The translations under genes were made by a program, and so were the position numbers. 39,825 nt of DNA. It comes from a virus. Of the stretch, positions 7,685 through 15,055 are shown piece by piece (position 1 is the stretch's first letter; each line of letters begins with the position of its first letter). The notes beneath the pieces were generated by a model that did not search any database, was not told the DNA's origin, and was given only the letters and a program-made list of their open reading frames with translations. The stretch covers positions 1 to 39,825 of IMG/VR virus record IMGVR_UViG_3300035698_002897. One strand, 5' to 3'.

Positions 7685-8629
7685 ATGCCTTTAACAAATT
7701 TTCCAAATGGTGTATCGAGCTTTGGCGTACCTATGTTAGGTACTGCTGGTGATATCCCTACTACCACAGGTAGCATTTTCTTTGTGAGCTCAGGTACAGG
7801 TAACGTTGGTAACAGTGGTACTGACCCTGATAATGCATTGACTACGATAGCACAAGCGTTGGCTAAATGTACTGCGAGCAAGATGGATGTTATTGTATGT
7901 ATGCCTGGTCATGCTGAGACTGTTTCAGCAGTTAGTGGCATAACAATAGACAAGGCTGGTGTGCAAGTCATAGGATTGGGTGTAGGAACATTGAGACCTA
8001 CTCTTACGATGTCAGCATCAACGTCAACAGTCGCATTAAGTGCAGCTAGTGTTAAGTTGGATAACTTCATCTTTTCATCTACTGCCGCTGATGTAGCTGT
8101 AGCTATCATATGCACAGGTAAGGATATTACAGTTAGTAACTGTCGTTTTGAAGAGTCAGCTGCTGGTCTTAACTTCTTATCTTGCATACAGACAAGTGCA
8201 GGAACTAATACTGAAGACGGTTTAACTATCGTTGGATGTAATAGAAATGAGATAGATGCTGCAGTTTTAGCTATGATTTCAGTGTTGGGTGACATTACTG
8301 ACTTGACTATCACAGATAATAGATGTTGTGTCGCAGGTACGACAACTGATATAGGATACTTCTTAATCCAAGGTGCATTCACAGTATTGAATCTCCAGTG
8401 CTTAAGAAATGTTCTTAACATTACATCAGCAAACACTGACTATACTGTTGGCCTGTTGATTACAGGTAGTGCTACAGACTGTTCTGGTACAGTAGCTTAT
8501 AATTTAGTAGGCTCATTAGATGCTACTACTGAGTTGCTTGATACTGCAACCTTAGATTATCAGCATTTTGAAAACTATTATGCTGATGCTTTAGCTAAGA
8601 GTGGGTATCTTCTGCCAGCAATAGCGTAA
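7685..8629 (+). CDS. Right-handed beta-helix-like virion protein
   Basis: A 314-aa protein with regularly spaced short beta strands: repeated patterns such as VIVCMPGHAET, GVQVIGLGVG, VKLDNFIFSS and ITVSNCRFEES, in which a residue ladder of I/V/L with a C or N turn recurs about every 20-25 residues. This is the signature of pectate-lyase-type parallel beta helices found in phage fibres, spikes and decoration proteins. No catalytic residues can be placed. The ATG at 7685 with AAGGAGG nearby is preferred over an in-frame GTG at 7658. DNA here is more AT-rich than in the head genes. A capsid-surface or fibre role is inferred. Confidence 0.65.
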   Translation: MPLTNFPNGVSSFGVPMLGTAGDIPTTTGSIFFVSSGTGNVGNSGTDPDNALTTIAQALAKCTASKMDVIVCMPGHAETVSAVSGITIDKAGVQVIGLGVGTLRPTLTMSASTSTVALSAASVKLDNFIFSSTAADVAVAIICTGKDITVSNCRFEESAAGLNFLSCIQTSAGTNTEDGLTIVGCNRNEIDAAVLAMISVLGDITDLTITDNRCCVAGTTTDIGYFLIQGAFTVLNLQCLRNVLNITSANTDYTVGLLITGSATDCSGTVAYNLVGSLDATTELLDTATLDYQHFENYYADALAKSGYLLPAIA

Positions 8630-8644
8630 CCTAAGGAGGTTATT

Positions 8645-8812
8645 ATGGGTTGTGATGCTAAGATAGCAAGAGCGATACAGAAAGCTAAACAGCCGGTTGT
8701 AGTGGCGCCGGTTGTCGTGAAGAAGCCGGTTGTTGTAAAACCGAAGCTGGACGCTCCGAAGCCGAAGGAAGAAGCTCCTTTGGACAAGAAAGATAAAAAG
8801 AAAGATAAATAA
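8645..8812 (+). CDS. Small Lys/Pro/Val-rich protein, 55 aa
   Basis: ATG 8645 follows AAGGAGGTTATT, and the frame closes at TAA 8810-8812. After MGCDAKIARAIQKAKQ the sequence consists of VVV-PVVVKK-type blocks, then a Lys/Pro/Asp tail (DKKDKKKDK). It is low complexity and probably unfolded or extended. It has no signal peptide despite the MGC start. Its role is unknown; it lies just before a GC-rich hairpin. Confidence 0.65.
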   Translation: MGCDAKIARAIQKAKQPVVVAPVVVKKPVVVKPKLDAPKPKEEAPLDKKDKKKDK

Positions 8813-8821
8813 CGTATGCTT

Positions 8822-8845
8822 GGGGGGTGTAAAAAGCCCCCCTTT
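8822..8845 (+). terminator. GC-rich hairpin, possible weak terminator
   Basis: Six G residues (8822-8827) pair with six C residues (8837-8842) across a 9-nt A-rich loop, followed by only three T residues. The stem is strong but the T-tract is short, so partial termination or mRNA end protection is likelier than a full stop. Confidence 0.45.
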
Positions 8846-8861
8846 GCTTGGGAGGGCAAAT

Positions 8862-9290
8862 ATGAAACAGACTTACGTAATGTCGCCGTCAGAGTTAAGG
8901 GCTCTTAGAGAAGAGAGAAGGTTCACAGAGAGCATGTTGAATGAGTCGGACAGAGAGAAGACTGGAGCGGGCACCAGAGGCTCTCAGATGGATCGTAACG
9001 CACTTAAGCGCCAGGCTAATGAGTTCGCCAAGAAGGAAGATAGATTCGCTCCAAAGGAGCTCAGGGGGTCTAACAAGGATAAGGTAGCGAAGGAAGCCAA
9101 AGCGCTTGAAGCAGAGTTCACACAGGGGATGCCTACACACAACGATATGGATAAAGCTTCCACGGGGTTGAAGAATTTGAATTGGGAAAGAAGGAATAGT
9201 GCTAAGGTTCTCGCTTGGAAACAGTTGCAGAGACGATTGAATCCCGGTGATCCTGACGCATCAGACGTTAATCGCTTAAGGAGGAAATGA
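8862..9290 (+). CDS. Charged helical protein, 142 aa
   Basis: A strongly charged, helical product (LRALREERRFTESML, ALKRQANEFAKKEDR, DKVAKEAKALEAEF) with no hydrophobic core pattern of an enzyme. ATG 8862 with a GGGAGGG site is preferred over upstream in-frame starts that would read through the hairpin. Its stop overlaps the ATG region of the next gene. Assembly or internal head protein is possible, but no family is recognised. Confidence 0.65.
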   Translation: MKQTYVMSPSELRALREERRFTESMLNESDREKTGAGTRGSQMDRNALKRQANEFAKKEDRFAPKELRGSNKDKVAKEAKALEAEFTQGMPTHNDMDKASTGLKNLNWERRNSAKVLAWKQLQRRLNPGDPDASDVNRLRRK

Positions 9291-9658
9291 TGGGAAGAAG
9301 AAGATTAGGAAGAGCCATACTAGCAAGCGGCGCCGCAAGTGCAGGGTCTGACACGACCTATACAGGCAGTATGCCGTTTGAAACGTGTACTGGTGACCTC
9401 GCATTGCAGGTTGATTTGCTCGGCGCAAAGACATGGACGGTAACACAGCAGTGTTCTGATAATGACAAGGACTGGTATGACCCTACTGATGGTAATGAAG
9501 GGGAAATTGGTGCTGTTGCGTCTACCACCACTACAGCTGTTAACGCATGGATAGTACCTGTGTTGGCACCTGCTCAGTATATAAGGTTTAAAGTCGTTAA
9601 TGGTACAGCTGGAGCTACCACTTACAGCATTATCGTACACTTTCAAGAAGAAGTCTAA
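9290..9658 (+). CDS. Small beta-sandwich-like virion protein
   Basis: About 122 aa. A basic N-terminus (MGRRRLGRAI) is followed by a beta-rich body (ALQVDLLGAKTWTVTQQCSDNDKDW, AWIVPVLAPAQYIRFKVVNG). The pattern W-x-V-x-QQ-S-D followed by YIRF-V-NG is common in small phage structural proteins that decorate heads or fibres. Two adjacent ATGs exist (9287 and 9290). The second is chosen because AGGAGG (9279-9284) is then 5 nt away rather than 2. Confidence 0.65.
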   Translation: MGRRRLGRAILASGAASAGSDTTYTGSMPFETCTGDLALQVDLLGAKTWTVTQQCSDNDKDWYDPTDGNEGEIGAVASTTTTAVNAWIVPVLAPAQYIRFKVVNGTAGATTYSIIVHFQEEV

Positions 9659-9667
9659 GGAGGAGCT

Positions 9668-10165
9668 ATGAGTTTTGATAAGAAACAGGCCTCCGTTGAC
9701 AAGACCACGAAGGTTATCAAGCGCGAGGTACAAGTTCCCGTATACGTTGACGTAAAAATAGAGAGACCTAATTTTGTTAATAAAGAGGTTATCATTGAGA
9801 AGCCTGTGTACAAAGAGGTGATTTATGAAAGACCTAAGTTTGTTGATAAGAAGGTTGAGGTATGTGATGTACAGATACGAGAAGTGGAGAAGGTGGTTGA
9901 AGTGCCTATTTATAAGGAAATCATTGTTGAAGTACCAAAGTATGTGGAGAAGATCATTGAGGTGCCGAAGTTTATCGAGAAGGAAGTAGTCATAGAAAGA
10001 GTCCGGATAGTTCCCAGGATTGTGGAAAAGGTTTTAGAGCAGGAGAGAGTTAAGTGGGTAGATGTCGATAGAGACCGGGTCATTGAAAGACCGGTGTTCA
10101 AAGATGTTCATGTCGATGTCATCAAGCCACACTATAAATGCCAGAATTGTGACCACGAAATATAA
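9668..10165 (+). CDS. Alveolin/articulin-like charged repeat protein with a Cys knuckle
   Basis: Residues 17-150 are built from repeating Val/Ile-Glu-Lys-Pro/Tyr units such as EKVVEVPIYKEIIVEVP, PKYVEKIIEVPKFIEKEVV and RPNFVNKEVIIEKPVYKEV, at a spacing of about 10-12 residues. Alveolins and articulins of eukaryotic membrane skeletons have the same EKIVEVP-like composition. Here the likeness is of repeat type and does not imply descent. The C-terminus has C158-x2-C161 (KCQNCDHEI), probably a metal knuckle. AGGAGG precedes ATG 9668. An extended fibrous or filament-forming virion component is inferred. Each unit changes within its repeat, so the gene is not a recent duplication. Confidence 0.7.
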   Translation: MSFDKKQASVDKTTKVIKREVQVPVYVDVKIERPNFVNKEVIIEKPVYKEVIYERPKFVDKKVEVCDVQIREVEKVVEVPIYKEIIVEVPKYVEKIIEVPKFIEKEVVIERVRIVPRIVEKVLEQERVKWVDVDRDRVIERPVFKDVHVDVIKPHYKCQNCDHEI

Positions 10166-10174
10166 AGGAGCGCT

Positions 10175-10468
10175 ATGGGTTTCGAGAAAACTAATAAGGT
10201 ACAAGTGGTCGGTGGGCCGATTACCTTCTATGTTGAACAGGAGCTCACTAATCTTTACGTAGAGAAGCCTTTCTCTGCTCGTATCAATACTATAACCGTA
10301 ACTAACGATTCAAAGACAGATGTCTGTCAGGTGTCCTGGAATGGAGCTACGCTTGAAGGGGATATCAAGGCAGGAGAGAGTATAACCTTTGGTGTCATAC
10401 CCAACAAGGTCAGTGTCTATGTGAAGGCCACGGCTGGTGGGGAAAACATAAGAATTTGGGGATGGTAA
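10175..10468 (+). CDS. Small beta-rich virion protein, 97 aa
   Basis: Alternating hydrophobic strands (NTITVTNDSKTDVCQVSWNG, GESITFGVIPNKVSVYVKA) and a Trp end (IRIWGW) indicate a compact beta sandwich. The pattern of N-T-D followed by strand, W-N-G and K-A-G-E-S-I is frequent in small phage structural proteins that bind fibres or the capsid. AAAGGAG precedes ATG 10175. No enzymatic function is visible. Confidence 0.6.
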   Translation: MGFEKTNKVQVVGGPITFYVEQELTNLYVEKPFSARINTITVTNDSKTDVCQVSWNGATLEGDIKAGESITFGVIPNKVSVYVKATAGGENIRIWGW

Positions 10469-10469
10469 A

Positions 10470-10673
10470 ATGCCTAGTCTACATAAGTCGCATGTTGTTG
10501 TCACAAACGGATTGATCCCGGATACCTATGATTACGTTGACTTGGAGTACACGGGTGACAACCTTACGACTGTTACATATAAAGTGGGCGGTTCAGGCGG
10601 CACGACTGTCGGACAGCTGGAGTTGGGTTATGACGGGTTCACTCTTGTATCTATAACAAGGGTGGCGATATGA
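10470..10673 (+). CDS. Small beta-rich protein, 67 aa
   Basis: The start lies one base after the preceding stop, and the stop overlaps the next ATG. The sequence (DYVDLEYTGDNLTTVTYKVGG, QLELGYDGFTLVSITRV) is the compact two-hairpin pattern seen in many short phage virion proteins, in which L-Y-T-G-D-N-L-T-V-Y recurs. No family name can be assigned with confidence. Confidence 0.6.
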   Translation: MPSLHKSHVVVTNGLIPDTYDYVDLEYTGDNLTTVTYKVGGSGGTTVGQLELGYDGFTLVSITRVAI

Positions 10674-10882
10674 AGCTGAAGTGGGTATATAACCCGTTCT
10701 CAGGTAACCTGGGTAGCTTTGATGCTGTCTTAGCTGTGAACTTCGAGGAGACTTCTCCTGTTGAGCACGACGTATGGCAGTTCGATGGGGTCAAGTGGGT
10801 CAACCAGCAGGACGTAAAGCTGTTGGGTACTGGCGAAGTGATACTTAAAGAGGGTAACAGAATAATATTTGACGGAGGTTGA
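10670..10882 (+). CDS. Small phage virion protein, 70 aa
   Basis: This ORF has ATGA overlap at its start. The protein reads KLKWVYNPFSGNLGSFDAV near the N-terminus and ends in a LGTGEVILKEGNRIIFDGG strand pair. Short proteins with the same opening (W-YN-F-G-LD) occur in many tail-fibre regions, and it probably belongs to the fibre/decoration run. It has no catalytic motif. Confidence 0.6.
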   Translation: MKLKWVYNPFSGNLGSFDAVLAVNFEETSPVEHDVWQFDGVKWVNQQDVKLLGTGEVILKEGNRIIFDGG

Positions 10883-10883
10883 T

Positions 10884-11327
10884 ATGGGTGCAGCGACTTA
10901 TACATTTTACAATGATTTCAGGGAAGCGTTGGGTGATGGGCGGATAGATATGGATGACGATACGTTCAAGGTCGTTCTTTTATCCTCCAGCTATACACCT
11001 GATGCAGAAGCTCATACTACCTATGCTGACCTTACCAACGAGCTTGCTACTGCTAATGGATACACTCAGGGCGGGGCCACGCTACAAAATACAACATGGG
11101 TGCAATCAGGAAGCACGGTCACGTTTAATGCGACTGACGTTGACTGGACAGCAACAGGTGGAGCAATCTCAGCTCGGTATGCTGTCTTGTACGACAGTAC
11201 AGCGAGCGATGCCTTGGTAGCATATATATTATTAGATTCAGACCCAGTAGATGTGACTGCCTTTAATGGCGGTGTCTTTACTTTGATATGGAACGTAAGC
11301 GGTATTTTTACGCATTACACAGCATAG
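10884..11327 (+). CDS. Fibre-associated structural protein, 147 aa
   Basis: ATG 10884 has GGAGGTTGAT ahead of it and is preferred to the in-frame ATG at 10869. The body contains the repeatedly seen phage pattern DDTFKVVLLSSSYTPD, then a TTYADLTNEL segment, WTATGGAISARYAVLYD and a final FTLIWNVSGIFTHYTA. Proteins of this sort are widespread in tail and fibre regions and look like beta sandwiches. The stop is TAG (11325-11327), another genuine TAG terminator. Exact location in the virion cannot be stated. Confidence 0.65.
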   Translation: MGAATYTFYNDFREALGDGRIDMDDDTFKVVLLSSSYTPDAEAHTTYADLTNELATANGYTQGGATLQNTTWVQSGSTVTFNATDVDWTATGGAISARYAVLYDSTASDALVAYILLDSDPVDVTAFNGGVFTLIWNVSGIFTHYTA

Positions 11328-11333
11328 GAAAGA

Positions 11334-11933
11334 ATGGCAGACTATAATCCAAAATTAGATGTTCTTACAGAAGGTCAGGCTTTCGGAGAGTATGTGACCG
11401 AGAGGGCTGTTAGTGCGTTTGAAAATGCGTTTGATGGCACTACCAACGCCTTTGGCAGAGGGGCACAAGAAGGAAGTCCTTACGGGACTATCTTCGCTTG
11501 GGTAGATTTCGGGGCAGGTAACGAAAAGACGATAGCCAAGATACGGTATTACCTCTCTAAGGGTGCTGAGTTCGGTAGCTGGTTGTGGTGGGGTTCTAAT
11601 AATACAACAGATGGTCTTGACGGTGACTGGGTTCAGTTAGATAGCGGCAATTCAAGGAACGTAGGCTGGTATGAGTATGAGTACGTAAACATAACAGCGT
11701 ACAGATGGTACAGGTGGAACCCAACGAGTTCGTACTGGAGGGATTCTCATGTAATGCGGCATCTGGAGCTTTACGAACCCTTCGGTGGTGCTGACATTGA
11801 TGTACCACTAGCACAGATATCGCTTACTGGACAGGTACCTGTAGCCAAAGAGACACAGACCACGTACATGAAGTGCGAGGATAATAAGCTGAAGATGTAC
11901 GTTAAGAGAGAGCTGATATGGGAGTTTGATTAA
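11334..11933 (+). CDS. Discoidin (F5/8 type C)-like fibre protein
   Basis: A 199-aa protein with a carbohydrate-binding jelly-roll look: an AFENAFDGTTNAFGRG opening, then WVDFGAGNEKTIAKIRYYL, DWVQLDSGNSRNVGWY and YRWYRWNPTSSYWRDS. The DG-T-N followed by W-D-F-G and aromatic RWYRW strands match the F5/8C arrangement. Its C-terminus (PLAQISLTGQVPVAK, then MKCEDNKLKMYVKRELIWEFD) is separate and may link to the virion. Host surface glycan binding is inferred from the fold type. AGGAAAG precedes ATG 11334. Confidence 0.6.
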   Translation: MADYNPKLDVLTEGQAFGEYVTERAVSAFENAFDGTTNAFGRGAQEGSPYGTIFAWVDFGAGNEKTIAKIRYYLSKGAEFGSWLWWGSNNTTDGLDGDWVQLDSGNSRNVGWYEYEYVNITAYRWYRWNPTSSYWRDSHVMRHLELYEPFGGADIDVPLAQISLTGQVPVAKETQTTYMKCEDNKLKMYVKRELIWEFD

Positions 11934-12211
11934 TGTCTACTACACATAAAGATATATTACCGAATCCTGACAGTACCCTGAACTTGGGTAGTACTGCATT
12001 GAAATGGTTGGCTGCTTATATAGTCAAGCTGGCTAACCTAACATCCAACGGGTACGTACAGACATCAGGTAGCGATGGTACGCTATCAGTCAAGACTTCT
12101 ATAGACCATGGCGATGATGTGGGTGGGCTAGATGGAGATGACCATACACAATATGTTTTGGTAGACGGAACAAGACCAGATGAAACAGCCATCAGATACT
12201 GTTGGCTATAA
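11933..12211 (+). CDS. Short tail-fibre protein with DHTQY motif
   Basis: A 92-aa protein whose parts are standard fibre modules: TLNLGSTALKWLAAYIVKLA, then GYVQTSGSDGTLSV, then DHGDDVGGLDGDDHTQYVLVDG. The LGSxxxKW and DDHTQY motifs recur in long fibres; here they form a very short gene, perhaps a cut-down fibre or a trimerising foot. The start overlaps the previous stop (TAATG). The ending AIRYCWL is unusual for the family. The LGS-type motif is shared with the genes at 19894 and 20466. Confidence 0.6.
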   Translation: MSTTHKDILPNPDSTLNLGSTALKWLAAYIVKLANLTSNGYVQTSGSDGTLSVKTSIDHGDDVGGLDGDDHTQYVLVDGTRPDETAIRYCWL

Positions 12212-12220
12212 GGAGAAGAT

Positions 12221-12544
12221 ATGGCTATAGCTGAGAAAATATTAGGACAGTCCACAGTGCTAAGTGCAAGCAACTCTACAATCTACACGGTACCAGCTAG
12301 CACGACTACGGTGGTGAAGACCATCTGGATAACCAACACGACTACTTCTGATGCTACGGTTGAGCTTTGGTTAGGTGCTGCTGCTGGTGATGCTAATAAG
12401 TTAATGGACGGGGTTACAATTCCTGCTAGTGATTTTAAACAGGTCAGTACCTACATAGGTCTTGCCGCAACAGAAACAATACAGGCTAAGGGTAGTGTGA
12501 ATCTTGCATTATCTATAACAGCTTCAGGAGCTGAGATTACATAA
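12221..12544 (+). CDS. Small beta-sandwich virion protein, 107 aa
   Basis: The sequence has the recurrent phage form IYTVPASTTTVVKTIWITNT, then SDATVELWLGAAAGDAN, then a final SVNLALSITASGAEIT. These proteins are common beside fibres and decoration genes and contain no enzyme motif. ATG 12221 has AAGGAGAAG ahead. The stop TAA shares its final A with the next ATG (TAATG). Confidence 0.6.
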   Translation: MAIAEKILGQSTVLSASNSTIYTVPASTTTVVKTIWITNTTTSDATVELWLGAAAGDANKLMDGVTIPASDFKQVSTYIGLAATETIQAKGSVNLALSITASGAEIT

Positions 12545-12702
12545 TGGGTAAGGCAGAAAAAATAAAGAAGATTAAGAAAGAAATAAAAGCTATTGATGAT
12601 TTTATTAAAGGCACAAGGATTAAGTGTAAAGACGGAAAGAAAAGAACTATCGACGAATATACAAAACACAAGAAACACAAGAAACACAAGAAGGAAAAGT
12701 AA
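12544..12702 (+). CDS. Small Lys-rich protein, 52 aa, with KHK repeats
   Basis: Starts in a TAATG overlap and ends in a TAATG overlap with the next gene. The C-terminus contains a CACAAGAAA 9-bp tandem repeat (12666-12692 area) encoding KHK-KHK-KHK. The first half is helical and basic (KAEKIKKIKKEIKAIDDF). DNA is AT-rich and differs from that of the head genes. No function is known; it opens an AT-rich island that continues to 14434. Confidence 0.6.
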   Translation: MGKAEKIKKIKKEIKAIDDFIKGTRIKCKDGKKRTIDEYTKHKKHKKHKKEK

Positions 12703-12827
12703 TGGAATACACAGAAGAAGAATTTGAAGAAAAGTTAGCTAGTTTAGGAATAGATATAAATAACAATATGTCTTCTGGGTACATAGGTTTTCTATATGCA
12801 GAACTTTACAAATTGGAACACGAATAA
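12702..12827 (+). CDS. Small acidic protein, 41 aa
   Basis: Linked to both neighbours by TAATG overlaps. The sequence is acidic and helical (MEYTEEEFEEKLASLG, then SGYIGFLYAELYKLEHE). It forms an opposite-charge pair with the Lys-rich gene just upstream, so the two products could bind each other; this is speculative. No family is recognised. Confidence 0.55.
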   Translation: MEYTEEEFEEKLASLGIDINNNMSSGYIGFLYAELYKLEHE

Positions 12828-14434
12828 TGGCTTTAACTATAACCAAAAAAAATGCTTATCAAAGATGGAGAGTAACTTCTCCAGTAGAGCCTATTCCTTA
12901 TGGTGATGCACTTGTAAATGGCTCAAGGACAGGAACGGGAGTACTTTGCTCTTACAGTAGAGCGAGTTTTGGATTAGGTATAGTAGAGCAAGTTAAGTTT
13001 TTAGTTTATTCTGGCACATTTGTTTCTGGAGATTCTATAACATCTGGGTCTGGTGGTTCGTTTACATTAAATACTAATGTTGCTAATACCACAGAGGAAA
13101 CCATAATTGTTAAAGGTACAATGGCAGACAACAGCGATTCAGCTTTATCTTCTGCTGTTGATGACAGCACAATCACAATTCCAGTAACGACAGCAACAGC
13201 TAGTAATTATGGGAGAATTATGCGAGTTGACAGCGAGTATATGCAGATACTCTTTGTTGGCACAGGACAGTATATCGTTAAGAGAGGTATGCTTGGCTCA
13301 ACTCCCGCATCTCATTCGTCGAGTGCAGTAAACTATATTGTAGACGACGACCTTTACCAAAGCATATATAATGCTGATGTTTCTAACGGATGGGGTTTAG
13401 TAACTGATGTTAACGGAGAGTTCGATTTAGATTGCCATTTGATGAGAGGAGAGTGTGACCAAACAGCAGTTTCTATTTTACTTTCAGCTAGTGAAAAACA
13501 TACACTTCAAACATCTACTACAAACCATTGCTTTGGATTAGCCAACAGTTCCTACGCAACCCATTATATGGAAGGCTTAGGACACATAGACGAAGGAACA
13601 AGAGTCTTTACGGGATTTAACACTAAGGGATGTGTTGCAAAATATAATGCTGAGGATGCGGGTACCTTTCACACAGGTGGGGCAGGGGGATATTATAATA
13701 TTCCTAACCATATTCATTATGCTTTTGATACAAATATGGAAGGTGTACCAGAAACTTTCGGAGCTGTTTTTTGGAAGAACATAAATATATATGGTGGATG
13801 GTATATCTCTCAAGCCTCTGGAGAGTCTAGCAAGGCGAAGAATATAACTATTAGTGGAAAGCCTGTAAACTTTATTTCTGGAGAAGTTGAGATATCTAAG
13901 CTTACTTCTAATTATACAAACCCCGCTATCTATTGGGTACAATCAGGGGCTGATGCTGAGGTTTGGGAGCTAACAGCGACGGACGGATATCAAGACGAAG
14001 GTGGATTTATTTCTAGTGGAAAAAAGACGCTTATTAATTGTGGATTCTTAATAGGTTCTAGTATTTTTTGGGGAGAACCAACAGAGTTTTCTAATTGTAA
14101 AACTGTTGATGCTTGTGTTGTGGATGAAACGGGAAATGCTCTTGAGGATGTTCAAGTTAAGTGCGAATATGTCGTTGAAAATCCTAGTGTTTTATTTACA
14201 GAGAACACAGATTCCAACGGAGATATTACGCAACAAATAGCACAGTTTGCGTATGTAAAGTCTGAAAACTTTCCTAGTTGGATTTATACCAGATACTTAA
14301 AGTTCACTTTCACTAAGTCTGGGTACAAGGTAAAACATATAAGGGCATATATAGATGGCGATTCAGAGCCAATAGATTTTAATAATGTAGTTATGAAATC
14401 GAGAAGATTTATAGAACAAAGAAGCATAGGATAA
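12827..14434 (+). CDS. Multidomain fibre/tail-spike-like protein, 535 aa
   Basis: The N-terminal part includes a common phage tail module: DDSTITIPVTTATASNYGR, MRVDSEYMQI, then VKRGMLGSTPASH (about residues 105-165). The centre (about 200-420) has Gly, Asn and short beta strands consistent with a parallel beta helix, and the C-terminal section has an Ig-like or carboxypeptidase-regulatory-like domain (VVDETGNALEDVQVKC, about 425-520). Host-surface recognition is the likely role. The gene is AT-rich with A/T-ended codons, unlike the genes around it, and it probably arrived by exchange together with the two small genes upstream. Confidence 0.65.
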   Translation: MALTITKKNAYQRWRVTSPVEPIPYGDALVNGSRTGTGVLCSYSRASFGLGIVEQVKFLVYSGTFVSGDSITSGSGGSFTLNTNVANTTEETIIVKGTMADNSDSALSSAVDDSTITIPVTTATASNYGRIMRVDSEYMQILFVGTGQYIVKRGMLGSTPASHSSSAVNYIVDDDLYQSIYNADVSNGWGLVTDVNGEFDLDCHLMRGECDQTAVSILLSASEKHTLQTSTTNHCFGLANSSYATHYMEGLGHIDEGTRVFTGFNTKGCVAKYNAEDAGTFHTGGAGGYYNIPNHIHYAFDTNMEGVPETFGAVFWKNINIYGGWYISQASGESSKAKNITISGKPVNFISGEVEISKLTSNYTNPAIYWVQSGADAEVWELTATDGYQDEGGFISSGKKTLINCGFLIGSSIFWGEPTEFSNCKTVDACVVDETGNALEDVQVKCEYVVENPSVLFTENTDSNGDITQQIAQFAYVKSENFPSWIYTRYLKFTFTKSGYKVKHIRAYIDGDSEPIDFNNVVMKSRRFIEQRSIG

Positions 14435-14490
14435 CCGATGAGCGATGGCACAAGCAGATGGAGCGGTATAAGGATAACCGAAGGAGCAAC

Positions 14491-14814
14491 ATGAGCGAGT
14501 ATAATGGAGAGTTAAAAGCATTGTATACAGACATAGACAAGAGGCTAACTACCCTTGAAGCTGTGAACTCTGAGAAACATCGGGTACATACGCAACGGGC
14601 TGAGAGCCTAGAGGTTTATATCCACGAGTCGTTCCATGATGTGACCACCTCGCTGAATAACCTCAACGGCAAGATGGATGCTATGCCGTGCAGGGAACGG
14701 AGAGAGCATGCAAGGGGTATAGATAATAACATCAAAGCGTTATGGGGAGCTATAGTATTGATTGTCGGTGGTGCGATAACAGCGGCATATAGCGTGTTGA
14801 CTGGAGGTAAATGA
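14491..14814 (+). CDS. Coiled-coil protein with a C-terminal membrane segment
   Basis: About 107 aa. A coiled-coil body (ELKALYTDIDKRLTTLEAV, ESLEVYIHESFHDVTTSL) precedes one transmembrane helix near the end (ALWGAIVLIVGGAITAAYSVL). This layout recalls XhlA-like lysis accessory proteins of phages, and a holin-associated role is possible, though gene order puts it between fibre and Zn-ribbon genes. ATG 14491 with GAAGGAG is chosen over an in-frame ATG at 14458. Its stop overlaps the next start. Confidence 0.65.
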   Translation: MSEYNGELKALYTDIDKRLTTLEAVNSEKHRVHTQRAESLEVYIHESFHDVTTSLNNLNGKMDAMPCRERREHARGIDNNIKALWGAIVLIVGGAITAAYSVLTGGK

Positions 14815-15047
14815 TGGCAAGACGCATACCAAGCAAGAGGGTTGGACATGGTAGGCATGCTGAGCATACAGCTTATCGCGATGATCACTACGTGCGGTGC
14901 TGGAACTGTAACCACCCGACTAACACAGATAGGCATATGAAGACCAAGGATGGGTCAAGGCTCGGTGACGGTATCAACGTGGTAGATGGTGACCCAATAG
15001 TAAGTGCAGGCTGTCCCTTTTGTGGCTGTCTGCTCTATAACAAGTAG
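14814..15047 (+). CDS. Zinc-ribbon protein, 77 aa
   Basis: C29-x2-C32 (CWNC) and C67-x2-C70 with C72 (CPFCGC) form a zinc-ribbon pair separated by 34 residues. The N-terminus is basic and His-rich (SKRVGHGRHAEH). ATGs occur at 14811 and 14814; the second keeps a better 6-nt spacing from GGAGG. Binding of nucleic acid or another virion protein is possible. No specific family is recognised. Confidence 0.65.
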   Translation: MARRIPSKRVGHGRHAEHTAYRDDHYVRCWNCNHPTNTDRHMKTKDGSRLGDGINVVDGDPIVSAGCPFCGCLLYNK

Positions 15048-15055
15048 GAGGAGAG

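Noticed and set aside
14438-14494. 18-codon frame between the fibre and coiled-coil genes
   Set aside because: It overlaps the next ATG neatly, but is very short and has no clear ribosome site; too weak to call a gene.
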